From positions 1 to 64,000 of the forward strand of contig NZ_JAIWOY010000004.1 in assembly GCF_020216525.1 (NCBI RefSeq): a stretch of DNA of 64,000 nucleotides, given 5' to 3'. The position numbers and the translations under genes were made by a program. Below are positions 19,261 through 27,785 of this stretch, piece after piece. Position 1 is the first letter of the stretch; each line of letters begins with the position of its first letter. The notes beneath the pieces are model-generated. The model ran no database searches. It had not been told where the DNA came from and worked only from the letters and a program-made list of their open reading frames with translations. The stretch comes from Nocardioides nematodiphilus (lineage in GTDB: Bacteria; Actinomycetota; Actinomycetes; Propionibacteriales; Nocardioidaceae).

Positions 19261-20113
19261 GACGCCCCCGGCACGGCGGTTGCGCCGGCTCGTGACCGCC
19301 CTCGTGGTGGTCGCGCTCCTCGGCGTGGGCGCTGTCGTCGGCCTGCGGGAGATCACCAGCAGGCTCCACCGGCTGCTCCCCCGGGCCGAGGACTGCACCG
19401 CCACGGTCGGCGGTCACGAGGCGACCCTCAACGCGGAGCAGGCCGAGAACGCCGCCCTGATCAGCGCGATCGCGGTCCGTCGCGGGCTGCCCGCCCGAGC
19501 GGTGACCATCGCGCTGGCGACGGCGATGCAGGAGTCGAAGCTCTACAACCTCGAGGGCGGCGACCGGGACTCGCTGGGCCTCTTCCAGCAGCGCCCGAGC
19601 CAGGGCTGGGGCACCCGCGCGCAGGTGCTCGACCCGGTGCACGCCGCGAACGCGTTCTACGACGCCCTGGTCAAGATCCCCCACTTCGACACCCTCGAGA
19701 TCACCGACGCCGCCCAGCAGGTGCAGCGATCGGCGTACCCGAGCGCCTACGCCAAGCACGAGCCGGACGCCCGCGCCCTCGCCTCGGCGCTCACCGGCTA
19801 CTCGCCGCACGCCTTCTCCTGCCGCTTCAACGCCCCGGAGGCCGGCACCGGCCACCCGGCGGCCCTGAGCAAGGAGGTGAGCGGCCTCTTCGGCGCCCTC
19901 GCCGGGCAGCCCGTCGTACGCGGCACGTCCGTCACGATCGGCGTCTCCTCGAAGACCACCGGCTGGGCGGTCGCGCACTACGTGGTCGCCGAGGCCCAAC
20001 GCCTCGGCGTGCGGAAGGTGTCGTACGGCGGGCGGACGTGGTCGACCGGAGACTCCGACGCGTGGAAGCAGGCCGGGCCCGCCCACGGCCCGGTCACCAT
20101 CACCCTCGCCTGA
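19238..20113 (+). CDS. Membrane-anchored lysozyme-like (transglycosylase-type) protein
   Basis: 291 aa. A basic N-terminus and one membrane helix (about 18-38) are followed by a lysozyme-like domain at about 60-180: MQESKLYN supplies the likely catalytic glutamate, and [15 protein letters not shown] is typical of actinobacterial goose-type or Rpf-like folds. The C-terminal part (about 210-291) is a separate small domain of unknown role. The ATG is inside the end of dapD (23-nt overlap), so it is co-translated with a cell-wall precursor gene, which fits a peptidoglycan role. Catalytic activity is inferred, not shown. Confidence 0.72.
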   Translation: MPRSTPTKTPPARRLRRLVTALVVVALLGVGAVVGLREITSRLHRLLPRAEDCTATVGGHEATLNAEQAENAALISAIAVRRGLPARAVTIALATAMQESKLYNLEGGDRDSLGLFQQRPSQGWGTRAQVLDPVHAANAFYDALVKIPHFDTLEITDAAQQVQRSAYPSAYAKHEPDARALASALTGYSPHAFSCRFNAPEAGTGHPAALSKEVSGLFGALAGQPVVRGTSVTIGVSSKTTGWAVAHYVVAEAQRLGVRKVSYGGRTWSTGDSDAWKQAGPAHGPVTITLA

Positions 20114-20125
20114 GCGACCTCGACC

Positions 20126-21589
20126 TCACGCGAGGACCTGCACCGCCACCACGGCGGCGACCGCGACGGCAGCCGGCACGGCCTGCGCGAGGACCAGCAG
20201 GTGCGAGCGCGGTGCGAACGTCCGCGGGCCCCTGCGTACCCGATCGACCAGCCAGCCGCCGACGACCGTGATCGCCAGCACCGCCGACAGGGCGGCGAGA
20301 GGCGCGGCGGTCGTCCAGTAGCGGGTGCCTGCCATGTGGACGAACGGCTGCACCAGCAGACCGAGCAGGCCGACCTTCACCAGCACGCTGACGACCTGGA
20401 GGCGGCGCGATCGGCGGGTGACGACGAGCAGGCCGGTGGCGGCGAGCCACACCAGGTCCCCCAGGGCCCGGTTGGTCCAGGTGCGGATCCACTCCGCGCC
20501 GGGCTGCCCCGGCGGGTGGAGCCGGTAGAGGAAGCCGGACGGGTCGTCGCGGTAGCGGTGCCAGTCGAAGATCACGTCGCGGGCGTAGGAGCGCGCGGTG
20601 ACGTCCTGGCGGGCGTACGCGGACATCTGGGTCAGCACCCGGACCTCGCTCACCCCGGTGGCGCGCGCCACCTCGCGCGCATAGCGCACCGGGGAGAACC
20701 AGATCGTCGACCCGGGGTCGCAGGGGCCGTAGCAGACCACGTCACGGTCGCCGAACGTGTTCGCCATCGCCATCGGGACGGAGGTGGTGGTCAGGACACG
20801 GGCGTGGAAGGTCGCCGACGCCGCGATCGACCACGGGGCGAGGAGACCCAGGAAGACCGCCCCCGAGACCAGCAGCGGGACGACCGCGCGCCGCCCGCAC
20901 CAGCGCACCGCGAACAGCCCGGAGAGGCCGACGCCGAGGACCAGGACGGTCGAGGAGGAGCGCAGGTAGACGGTCGCGATGGCGAGCAGCCCGATCACGA
21001 CGCCCTCGCGCAGGGTCGGGGGCGTACGCGCGCTCGCGCGGTGCAGGACCGCCGCGACGCGGGCGATCAGCAGGGTGGCGACCAGCCCGGCGAGGAGGTC
21101 ACCGTAGGCGGTGAAGCCGAAGAGCCGCCACATCGGCACCAGGCCCGGGACCACAGCCAGTCCGAGCGCCCAGGGGCGGCCCAGCTGGCGGCGTACGTCC
21201 CAGACGGTGGCGACCAGGACGAGCAGGGTGAGGGCGCCGAGCCAGCCCCTCACGCCCGCGAGCCCCGCGTCGGGCACGAGCAGGTAGAGCGGGGCGAGCA
21301 GGAGCGACATGCCAGGCATGAACCAGCCGTTGCCGACGACGTCGCGCTGCAGCTCGGCGGTGTCGGGCTGGTGGAGTCCGGCGAGGTCGCGCAGCAGGTT
21401 GGAGAGCGCCTTGCCGCCGTCGATGTAGGCGACCTCGTCCCCCGAGAGGCGTGCACGGGACACCTGATGGAAGAGGACGACCTGGAGGAGGGCGCCGAGG
21501 CCGAGAGCGACCACGAGGACGAGGTCCAGCCGGCGCGGAGTGACCTCCTGCGCGAGCCGGCCGGCGAGGGTGGCGCGGCGCTCATGCAT
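20126..21589 (-). CDS. GT-C type multi-pass membrane glycosyltransferase-like protein
   Basis: 487 aa with about 11 membrane helices. The first extracytoplasmic loop carries LSGDEVAYIDGG, whose acidic pair is the typical catalytic site of GT-C (GT39/ArnT-like) enzymes that use lipid-linked sugars. No closer family is recognised. The ATG at 21589 overlaps the upstream secreted-protein gene by 8 nt, so the two form one translational unit. The sugar and acceptor are unknown. Confidence 0.7.
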   Translation of the reverse strand: MHERRATLAGRLAQEVTPRRLDLVLVVALGLGALLQVVLFHQVSRARLSGDEVAYIDGGKALSNLLRDLAGLHQPDTAELQRDVVGNGWFMPGMSLLLAPLYLLVPDAGLAGVRGWLGALTLLVLVATVWDVRRQLGRPWALGLAVVPGLVPMWRLFGFTAYGDLLAGLVATLLIARVAAVLHRASARTPPTLREGVVIGLLAIATVYLRSSSTVLVLGVGLSGLFAVRWCGRRAVVPLLVSGAVFLGLLAPWSIAASATFHARVLTTTSVPMAMANTFGDRDVVCYGPCDPGSTIWFSPVRYAREVARATGVSEVRVLTQMSAYARQDVTARSYARDVIFDWHRYRDDPSGFLYRLHPPGQPGAEWIRTWTNRALGDLVWLAATGLLVVTRRSRRLQVVSVLVKVGLLGLLVQPFVHMAGTRYWTTAAPLAALSAVLAITVVGGWLVDRVRRGPRTFAPRSHLLVLAQAVPAAVAVAAVVAVQVLA

Positions 21590-22100
21590 AGATGTTCGAG
21601 GGGGGCCAGGAGCGCGGGAAGCGCTTCGTGCTGAAGGGGTCGAGGCAGTCGCCGCGCAGCTCGGCCGCACGCTGCCGGTGCGCGACGGGCAGGCGCAGCA
21701 CGAGCTCGCCGCGGACCAGGGAGTCGGACGGGATCCGGGGATAGGCGGTGACGGTCGCCGCGTCCGGGGAGAGTCCGGCGCGGGCCAGGGCCGCGCTGAT
21801 GCGCTGGCGGGCGGTGGCGGCGTCGATCTCGTCGTACTGCACGACCAGGCGGCGGTGGCGCGCGGCGCCCCGGCCGACGTCGCCGTCGCTGCGGACCTGG
21901 TAGGGGAAGTCGAGGGTGAGGCCCTCCGGCAGCGGGAAGCAGGCGCCCACGATCGCGTCGGTGGGCAGGATCGGCCGGTAGTTCCCGCTCGGCATGGCCC
22001 GGCCCACATGGGGGCTGATCAGCAGCGCGGCGAGCACGACGGCGCCCACGAGGGGCGACCATCGCCACCGCCGCTCCCGATCCCCGCGCCCCGACTGCAC
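21582..22100 (-). CDS. Secreted or membrane-anchored protein of unknown function
   Basis: 172 aa with a GTG start. A hydrophobic segment at about 17-34 (VGAVVLAALLISPHVG) acts as signal or anchor, followed by a mixed domain of roughly 130 residues with no known motif. Its stop is inside the start of the GT-C-like gene, so both proteins are made together and may act in the same envelope pathway. Not recognised beyond that. Confidence 0.65.
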   Translation of the reverse strand: MQSGRGDRERRWRWSPLVGAVVLAALLISPHVGRAMPSGNYRPILPTDAIVGACFPLPEGLTLDFPYQVRSDGDVGRGAARHRRLVVQYDEIDAATARQRISAALARAGLSPDAATVTAYPRIPSDSLVRGELVLRLPVAHRQRAAELRGDCLDPFSTKRFPRSWPPSNIYA

Positions 22101-22213
22101 GCCATCGAGGCTAGCCCCGCGGAGGTGGGCGAAACCTGAACCGCGTCAGGGGCAGGGCGTCTCGCGCCTGGCTACCGCGCTCATGGCCGGCGCCGGAGCC
22201 CGTCCCTCCCGCT

Positions 22214-23344
22214 CTATCGCTCGCCCGCTCGCGCCAAGCGTGCGACGGCTGCGTCGATGCGCTCGTCGGTCGCGGTGATCGCGATCCGGACGTGCTGCTT
22301 GCCCGCCGGGCCGTAGAAGTCGCCGGGTGCCGCGAGGATCCCGCGCTCGGCGAGCCAGGCCACGGTCTCCCAGCAGCCCTCTCCCCTGGTCGACCAGAGG
22401 TAGAGCGCGGCCTCGGAGTGGTCGACGGTGAAGCCGGCCGCCTCGAGCGCGGCCTTGAGGCGCGTACGGCGACCCGCGTAGCGGGCATACTGCTCCTCGG
22501 CGTGCGCGTCGTCGGCGTAGACCGCCGCCATGACCTCCTGGATGGGACCGGGGACGATCAGGCCGAGGTTCTTGCGGACCGCGAGCAGCTCCTTGATCAC
22601 CGCGGTGTCGCCGGCGACGAAGCCGGCGCGGTAGCCCGCGAGGTTGGAGCGCTTGGACAGCGAGTGGACGACGAGGATGCCGTCGGTGGAGCCGCCGGAG
22701 ATGGTGGGGTGCAGGACCGAGACGGCCTCGCCCTCCCAGACGCAGTCGAGGTAGCACTCGTCGGAGACGAGCAGGACGCCGCGCTCGCGGCACCAGTCGA
22801 CGACCTTCTTGAGGTGCTCGGGCGGGAGGATCCGGCCCGTCGGGTTCGACGGGCTGTTGAGCCAGAGGATCTTCGGGGTCCGCGGTCCGAACGCGGTCAG
22901 CGAGTCGGCGGCCATCGGGGTGGCGCCGGCCAGGGCCGCGCCGACCTCGTAGGTCGGGTAGGCGGCCTCGGGGTAGCCGATCAGGTCGCCCTCGCCGGCA
23001 CCGAGGTGCAGCGCGAGCTGGCCGATCAGCTCCTTGGTGCCGATCACCGGCAGGACCTGGTCGAGGCCCAGACCGCTGCCTTGCCCGGTGACTCCATGGA
23101 CTCTGGCGAACCAGTCGATGATCGCCTGGCGGGTGGACTCCAGCCCGATCGTCACGGGGTAGCCCGGCCAGTTGGCGGCCGCCACGAGCGCGTCGATGGC
23201 GACCTGTGGCGTCGGGTCCACCGGCGTGCCGATGGACAGGTCGACGATGCCGTCAGCGTGCGCGCGAGCGGTGGCGGCGTACGAGGTGAGCTTGTCCCAC
23301 GGGAAGTCGGGCAGCCGGCCCGACACCGGGCCGGCAGCCGACAC
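22214..23344 (-). CDS. dapC: N-succinyldiaminopimelate aminotransferase DapC
   Basis: 376 aa fold-type I PLP aminotransferase. The PLP lysine is in HSLSKRSNLAGYRAGF, the substrate carboxylate site in LWLNSPSNPTG, and the ring-stacking region in LVSDECYLD. It transfers an amino group from glutamate to N-succinyl-2-amino-6-oxopimelate. The GTG at 23344 lies 2 nt after the ferredoxin stop. The fdxA-dapC pair is conserved in mycobacteria, which favours DapC over a generic aminotransferase. Confidence 0.9.
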   Translation of the reverse strand: MSAAGPVSGRLPDFPWDKLTSYAATARAHADGIVDLSIGTPVDPTPQVAIDALVAAANWPGYPVTIGLESTRQAIIDWFARVHGVTGQGSGLGLDQVLPVIGTKELIGQLALHLGAGEGDLIGYPEAAYPTYEVGAALAGATPMAADSLTAFGPRTPKILWLNSPSNPTGRILPPEHLKKVVDWCRERGVLLVSDECYLDCVWEGEAVSVLHPTISGGSTDGILVVHSLSKRSNLAGYRAGFVAGDTAVIKELLAVRKNLGLIVPGPIQEVMAAVYADDAHAEEQYARYAGRRTRLKAALEAAGFTVDHSEAALYLWSTRGEGCWETVAWLAERGILAAPGDFYGPAGKQHVRIAITATDERIDAAVARLARAGER

Positions 23345-23346
23345 GG

Positions 23347-23679
23347 TCAGTGGTCCTGGTTCTGGTTCTGCGGGGGCAGGGCGGCGATGAAGTCGGCGTC
23401 CTTGTCGATCTCGCCCATCTTCGCGGCGCCACCCGGGGAGCCCAGGTCGTCGAAGAACTTGACGTTGGCGTCGTAGTAGTCCTTCCACTGCTCCGGGGTG
23501 TCGTCCTCGTAGAAGATGGCCTCGACGGGGCAGACCGGCTCGCACGCACCGCAGTCGACGCACTCGTCGGGGTGGATGTAGAGCATGCGCTTGCCCTCGT
23601 AGATGCAGTCGACGGGGCACTCGTCGACGCAGGCCCGGTCCTTGACGTCAACACAGGGCTGGGCGATGACGTAGGTCAT
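23347..23679 (-). CDS. fdxA: 7Fe ferredoxin FdxA/FdxC
   Basis: 110 aa low-potential ferredoxin with one 3Fe-4S and one 4Fe-4S cluster. Cysteines are in PCVDVKDRACVDECPVDC and ECVDCGACEPVCPVEAI; the C-terminal 50 residues extend past the cluster domain as in actinobacterial FdxA. Shuttles electrons in the cytosol; the partner is not evident. AGGAGG precedes the ATG. Co-transcribed with dapC, as in mycobacteria. Confidence 0.94.
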   Translation of the reverse strand: MTYVIAQPCVDVKDRACVDECPVDCIYEGKRMLYIHPDECVDCGACEPVCPVEAIFYEDDTPEQWKDYYDANVKFFDDLGSPGGAAKMGEIDKDADFIAALPPQNQNQDH

Positions 23680-23734
23680 CCTGGTCCTCCTACGGGAGCT
23701 TCGATCTCGGACATGGACAGCCTAGTATCTCGGC

Positions 23735-24634
23735 GTGCCCGAGCACTTGCTAGGTCCACATGTCGTGGGCCAACGCGTCGTGATCCGTCGTCTCGTACGC
23801 GGTGAGACCGGCCCGACGGGAGGTCCCGCGTTCATCGACGCGCTCGGCATCTGCACCGCGTGGGGCGACGGCGCCATGACCCTCGCCCCGGCCGACTCGG
23901 CTCCCGTGGAGATCGCGCTGGCCGACATCGTGTCGGGCAAGCCGGTGCCGCCGAAGCCCTCCCACCTGATGCGCGTCTCGGCACGCGAGGCGGAGCTGCG
24001 CGGGCTCGCACTCGTACCCGACGTCGAGACCGTCGCATTCGGCGAGTGGGTGCTGCGCTCCTCCCCCGACACCGGCACGCGGCTGCTCAAGCGGGCCAAC
24101 TCCTGCCTGGCCATGGGTCGACCCGGCACGGACACGATCGATCGAGCGGTCGAACACGTCGTGGGGTTCTACGCCGAGCGGGACCGCGCGCCGATGGCGC
24201 AGGTCGAGCGAGGCTCGGAGACCGAGGTGGCGTTCGGGGACGCGGGCTGGGTGCCGCTGGGGCGCGGGGACGCGTCGTTCCAGGCGGCACCGGTGGCGAA
24301 GCTGCACCGCCTGCTCAACCAGGTCGTGGGGCCCACGCCGGTGCGGGTGACGGCCTCAGCCTCACGCGTCGTCGCCGACCACGACCACGCGACCGGCTCA
24401 GCCGTGCTGGACCGCGACTGGCTGTGCCTGCACGGCCTCGCGGTCGACCCCGACCACCGCCGCCAGGGTCTGGCGACGGCCGTGCTCGGGGAGCTGGTGG
24501 AGTGGGGAGCCGAGCGCGGCGCCCGTACGGCCTGGCTGCACGTCGAGACCGACAACGCTCCCGCGCTGGCGCTCTACGAGCGGCTCGGGTTCAGCGAGCA
24601 CCACGCGGTGCGCTACCTCGTGCCGGCGCCCTGA
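23735..24634 (+). CDS. GNAT N-acetyltransferase with N-terminal beta domain
   Basis: 299 aa. Residues 1-85 form a small beta-rich domain (HVVGQRVVIRRL) and the C-terminal half is a GNAT fold with the acetyl-CoA motif VDPDHRRQGLATAVLGEL and a second motif LHVETDNAPALALYERLGF. The GTG at 23735 is 6 nt behind TAGTAT, so it is probably leaderless. It is divergent from fdxA. The acceptor substrate is unknown. The last 44 bp overlap the convergent DUF6113 gene. Confidence 0.82.
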   Translation: MPEHLLGPHVVGQRVVIRRLVRGETGPTGGPAFIDALGICTAWGDGAMTLAPADSAPVEIALADIVSGKPVPPKPSHLMRVSAREAELRGLALVPDVETVAFGEWVLRSSPDTGTRLLKRANSCLAMGRPGTDTIDRAVEHVVGFYAERDRAPMAQVERGSETEVAFGDAGWVPLGRGDASFQAAPVAKLHRLLNQVVGPTPVRVTASASRVVADHDHATGSAVLDRDWLCLHGLAVDPDHRRQGLATAVLGELVEWGAERGARTAWLHVETDNAPALALYERLGFSEHHAVRYLVPAP

Positions 24635-24977
24635 GGGTCGCGATGCTCATCGCGGCGGCCAGGAGCACGATCGCGAGGATGAGCAGGGCGTAGCCGTACC
24701 GGCCGTTCTCGATCGCGTAGTCGCCCTCGCGGCGGCCCTGCCACGCGACGAGGAACGGGATCCACCAGCCGACCGCGTACGGGGGCAGGGTCCACCAGCG
24801 CGGCGGAAGCGCCCAGACCACGGCGAGCGAGGCGGCCGCCGACAGCAGCAGCCCCCACCACAGCCCGTGCAACGCCACCGAGGCCAGGCCGACCGCCGCG
24901 CCGCCGATCACCAGCCCCAGCGCTATACCCAGGGCGACGCCGCCACCCGTGCTGCGGCGCGCAGGACGGCGACTCAC
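24591..24977 (-). CDS. DUF6113 four-helix membrane protein
   Basis: 128 aa. Four membrane helices occur at about 14-33, 36-54, 62-80 and 97-117, with the conserved loop around GWWIPFLVAWQGRREGDYAI. Members of this family are usually encoded beside mshB, as here; function is unknown. The GTG start overlaps the mshB stop by 4 nt (GTGA). Its 3' end runs 44 bp into the convergent GNAT gene. Confidence 0.75.
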   Translation of the reverse strand: MSRRPARRSTGGGVALGIALGLVIGGAAVGLASVALHGLWWGLLLSAAASLAVVWALPPRWWTLPPYAVGWWIPFLVAWQGRREGDYAIENGRYGYALLILAIVLLAAAMSIATLRAPARGSAPRGAR

Positions 24978-25897
24978 AGCCCCGCGAAGAGATCGTCCTC
25001 GAGGCCGTCGGCGTTGAGCGGGCCGAGCGTGCCGGCGGCGAGGCGGTAGAACTCCTGGGAGAGACCGGTGCCGGAGTGGTCGGCGGCCTTGAAGATGCCG
25101 TCGTCGGGCTTGATCTGCGTCGGGTAGGCGCGCATCGCGTCCATCTTCTGCTCCGCGAAGGCCGAGCCGTCGACCATCGCGGAGAGGTCGGCGTCGGGGG
25201 TGAACCACGGCATCGGGCCCTCGGGGTCCATGCCCCGGAAGGACTCGGTGTCGCCCGCGGCGCGCATCGCCCGCATCGCGGCGCGCATCCGGCTCTCCGA
25301 CATCGCGCACCAGTAGACCTTGCTGACCTGCCACGCCTCGCCGAGGTCGTGGCGGAAGCTGGGCACCGCGGCCAGCGCGACGGCGTAGTGGGTGACGCGG
25401 TGGGCCTGGATGTGGTCGGGGTGGCCGTAACCGCCGAAGTCGTTGTACGTGACGACGACCTGCGGGCGGACCTCGCGGATGATCTCGACCAGGTCGCTGG
25501 CGGCCTTGAGCAGGTCGGTGTTCCAGAACGCGTTGTCGTGGGTGGTGTCGGCGGGGATCGCGTAGCCGTCCTCGTGCCACTGCATGCCGGAGTCGCGATA
25601 GGTGCCGAAGCCGCCGAGCCAGCGGTGGTCGGTGACGCCGAGGACCTTCATCGCGGCCTCGATCTCGCCCTTGCGGTGCTCGCCGAGGCGGTCCTCACGG
25701 TCGGCCGCGAGGTGCTCGAGCTCGGGGACGAGGACCTCGCCCATCTCGCCGGCGGTGCAGGTCACGAGGGTGACGCCGCGGCCCTCCGTGACGTACTTGG
25801 CCATCGTGGCGCCGTTGTTGAGCGACTCGTCATCGGGGTGGGCGTGGACGAAGAGGGCGCGCTGGGCAGGCACGTTCGGCTGAGTCACGGCCTCCAC
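24974..25897 (-). CDS. mshB: Mycothiol biosynthesis deacetylase MshB
   Basis: 307 aa. The zinc site AHPDDE (19-24) and the later YGHPDHIQ supply the LmbE/PIG-L-fold ligands. MshB deacetylates N-acetylglucosaminyl-inositol in the mycothiol pathway; mycothiol is the main low-molecular-weight thiol of actinobacteria. GTG at 25897 is used; GTG 25888 is possible. Lies 1 nt behind the NUDIX gene and overlaps DUF6113, so the three form one operon. Confidence 0.92.
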   Translation of the reverse strand: MEAVTQPNVPAQRALFVHAHPDDESLNNGATMAKYVTEGRGVTLVTCTAGEMGEVLVPELEHLAADREDRLGEHRKGEIEAAMKVLGVTDHRWLGGFGTYRDSGMQWHEDGYAIPADTTHDNAFWNTDLLKAASDLVEIIREVRPQVVVTYNDFGGYGHPDHIQAHRVTHYAVALAAVPSFRHDLGEAWQVSKVYWCAMSESRMRAAMRAMRAAGDTESFRGMDPEGPMPWFTPDADLSAMVDGSAFAEQKMDAMRAYPTQIKPDDGIFKAADHSGTGLSQEFYRLAAGTLGPLNADGLEDDLFAGL

Positions 25898-25898
25898 C

Positions 25899-26570
25899 CT
25901 ACTGAGACGACGAAGGACGCTTGATCCGCTTCGGGGCGTCCGGCAGGGGCGCGGGCGCGATCGAGGCGTCCGGCGCGTCCTCGGGGAAGTCCATCCAGCC
26001 GTCGTACTCGTCGGTCATCGCCTCGACCAGCATCGCCGGGGCGTCGGTGACGACGAGCCACGGGTGGTCCTCGTCGTCGTCCTCACCGTGGAAGCGCTCG
26101 CGGCTCGCCTCGGCCTCCCAGCCCTCGGCGGTGAGCCGCTCGACGACGGTGGTCGCGTCGTCCTCCTCGTAGAAGAAGGCCCGCTGCACGACCTTGGGGC
26201 CGGCCAGGATCTCGAGGAAGGGCCGGTCCGGCTCGAGCCAGTTCAGCGTCTCGAGCTCGTCGGGCAGCAGCCACTGGACGGCGTCGTGCTCCCTGGGCCG
26301 GATCTCGCCGGCGGTGACGTGGCACAGCGCGGCGCGCAGCTCGTAGTCATCGTTGATCGGGACCGTGATGTCGAGCCACTCGTCGACCGCGATCAGGCAG
26401 CCGAGCTCCTCGCCGATCTCGCGGATCAGCGCCGCCTCCGGCGTCTCGCCGGCCTCGGCCTTGCCGCCGGGCAGCTCCCAGCGCCCGGCCGCCTCCGCAG
26501 GAGCCGTACGCCGGCACGCCAGCACCCGCCCGTCGCGCACGATCGCCGCGGCCACCACAGTCTGTCGCAT
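25899..26570 (-). CDS. NUDIX hydrolase, MutT-like, with C-terminal extension
   Basis: 223 aa from ATG 26570. The full Nudix box is G36-x5-E42-x7-R50-E51-I-G-E54-E55-L-G57, and the first 130 residues match 8-oxo-dGTP or CTP pyrophosphohydrolases. A further 90 residues (VVQRAFFYEEDDATTVVERL onward) form an extra domain with an acidic, proline-rich end. CACAAT ends 7 nt before this ATG; an ATG 9 nt further up is an alternative start. Two SOS-box-like sites lie upstream at 26624 and 26664, which would fit a nucleotide-pool repair role. Confidence 0.85.
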   Translation of the reverse strand: MRQTVVAAAIVRDGRVLACRRTAPAEAAGRWELPGGKAEAGETPEAALIREIGEELGCLIAVDEWLDITVPINDDYELRAALCHVTAGEIRPREHDAVQWLLPDELETLNWLEPDRPFLEILAGPKVVQRAFFYEEDDATTVVERLTAEGWEAEASRERFHGEDDDEDHPWLVVTDAPAMLVEAMTDEYDGWMDFPEDAPDASIAPAPLPDAPKRIKRPSSSQ

Positions 26571-26623
26571 GGGAGTCATTGTGCCGAACAGGTGTGCCGC
26601 GCCCGGGGGCGCTCCTCACCCAG

Positions 26624-26637
26624 CGAACGGATGTTCG
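26624..26637. promoter_or_regulatory. SOS (LexA) box-like site 1
   Basis: CGAAC-GGAT-GTTCG, an inverted repeat matching the actinobacterial LexA half sites (CGAAC-N4-GTTCG). Its centre lies about 60 bp upstream of the likely start site of the NUDIX gene and exactly 40 bp from the second site, so both face the same side of the helix. Confidence 0.6.
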
Positions 26638-26663
26638 GCTCACGGGGAGCAGGCGGCGTCCGC

Positions 26664-26677
26664 CGAACGATCGTTCG
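26664..26677. promoter_or_regulatory. SOS (LexA) box-like site 2, overlapping a -35 region
   Basis: CGAAC-GATC-GTTCG with flanking C/G, a 16-bp perfect palindrome at 26663-26678. TAGGGT at 26693-26698 is the -10 of the gene starting at 26705, so the palindrome covers its -35 region, where LexA would block transcription. Confidence 0.65.
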
Positions 26678-26704
26678 GGTCGTGCCGAGCCGTAGGGTCG
26701 GGGC

Positions 26705-27583
26705 GTGCTGCCGCGACTGATCCCGACGCCGCTCCCGCGCTGGGAGGAGGTCGGAGCACCGGTGTCGGTGGCTGACGTGGTGGCCGGGGCGACCGGGCGG
26801 ATGCGGCGGGCACTCGCGCCGGGGCTGCGGGTGCGGCGGGCGTTCGCCTGGGAGCACGCCGACCGGCACGACCGGGACTGGTGGCCGCAGGGCATCACGC
26901 CGCTCGGGAGGCTGATGCTCGTCTCCTGGTACTCCAAGGCCGGGGCGGGCGTACGGATCTCGTTCGTCGACCTGCGCAGCCGCCGGTACACGCACGTGCC
27001 GCTGGCGCTGCCGAACCAGGACGGCACGCTCGGACCCCTCCCGATCCACGCCGGTGGCCTGGCCGCGAGCGGGTCGTGGGTCCACGTCGCGGCGACCGGG
27101 CGCGGGATCTACTCGGCGCATCTGGAGGACCTGCGACGGCTTGCGGACGGTGAGCTGATCTGGCCCGTACGACTGCATCTGCAGGCGCCGGCCGGGGACA
27201 CGTCGCGCTTCCGGTACTCGTTCCTCTCGGTGTCGGAGGGCGGCGAGCTGATCGCCGGGGAGTACGGGCGCGGGGACCAGTCGACCAGGCTCGCGCGCTT
27301 CGCGCTGGACGCCGACGGGCTCCCCGTCGAGGCCGTGGCGGTCGACGCCGGGGTGGCGCAGATGCAGGGCGCGATCCTGCGAGGCGGCCGTTATCTGGCG
27401 ACTGTCTCCCACGGAACACGCGGCTTCGGCGGCCTCGCCTCAGGCCGGCCCGGCGCCCTCGTCGAACGCCGCTGGGCGGCCCCGGCCGGCCCCGAGGACC
27501 TCACCTGGTCCGGCGGGCGGCCGTGGACGGTCACCGAGCACCCCGGCAAGCGCTGGATCGTCGCTCTCCGCCCACCCTCCTGA
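26705..27583 (+). CDS. Actinobacterial protein of unknown function
   Basis: 292 aa, probably soluble, with no signal peptide or membrane helix. It contains beta-rich repeats such as VHVAATGRGIYSAHL and GGRYLATVSHGTRGFGGLA, which suggests a propeller-like or sugar-binding fold, but no catalytic motif is recognised. The GTG at 26705 is 6 nt behind TAGGGT (leaderless), and an SOS-box-like palindrome covers the -35 region, so it may be DNA-damage inducible. It ends at repeat array B. A fold search is the next step for function. Confidence 0.7.
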   Translation: MLPRLIPTPLPRWEEVGAPVSVADVVAGATGRMRRALAPGLRVRRAFAWEHADRHDRDWWPQGITPLGRLMLVSWYSKAGAGVRISFVDLRSRRYTHVPLALPNQDGTLGPLPIHAGGLAASGSWVHVAATGRGIYSAHLEDLRRLADGELIWPVRLHLQAPAGDTSRFRYSFLSVSEGGELIAGEYGRGDQSTRLARFALDADGLPVEAVAVDAGVAQMQGAILRGGRYLATVSHGTRGFGGLASGRPGALVERRWAAPAGPEDLTWSGGRPWTVTEHPGKRWIVALRPPS

Positions 27584-27785
27584 CGCCGACTCGGCCGTCC
27601 CGCGCCGCCCACTCGGCCGTCCGGCACCACCGACTCGGCCGTCCGGCACGCTCGAGTCGGCCCTCGAGCAGGCGGCCCGTGCGTGAGGGCCAGGTCGACC
27701 GTGCGTGACGGCCAGATCGACCGTGCGCGAGGGCCAAGTCAGCCGTGCGCGAGGGCCGAGTCAGCGGTGCGCGGGGGCCGAGTCA
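27584..27785. repeat. Inverted tandem array B of the 22-bp unit (4 forward + 5 reverse)
   Basis: Forward cores ACTCGGCCGTC start at 27589, 27611 and 27633 and AGTCGGCCCTC at 27655; reverse cores start at 27685, 27707, 27729, 27751 and 27773, all spaced exactly 22 bp. The array fills the gap between the convergent gene ending at 27583 and the thioesterase, whose stop (27783-27785) is inside the last unit. TGA recurs on the minus strand in units at 27739, 27761 and 27783, which closes all three reading frames. Forward units carry GTC where other arrays have CTC, so copies within a half resemble each other most. Confidence 0.9.

Noticed and set aside
27584..27785. The 22-bp arrays as CRISPR
   Set aside because: Units are directly adjacent with no spacers of variable sequence, they flip orientation in the middle, and no cas genes are present.
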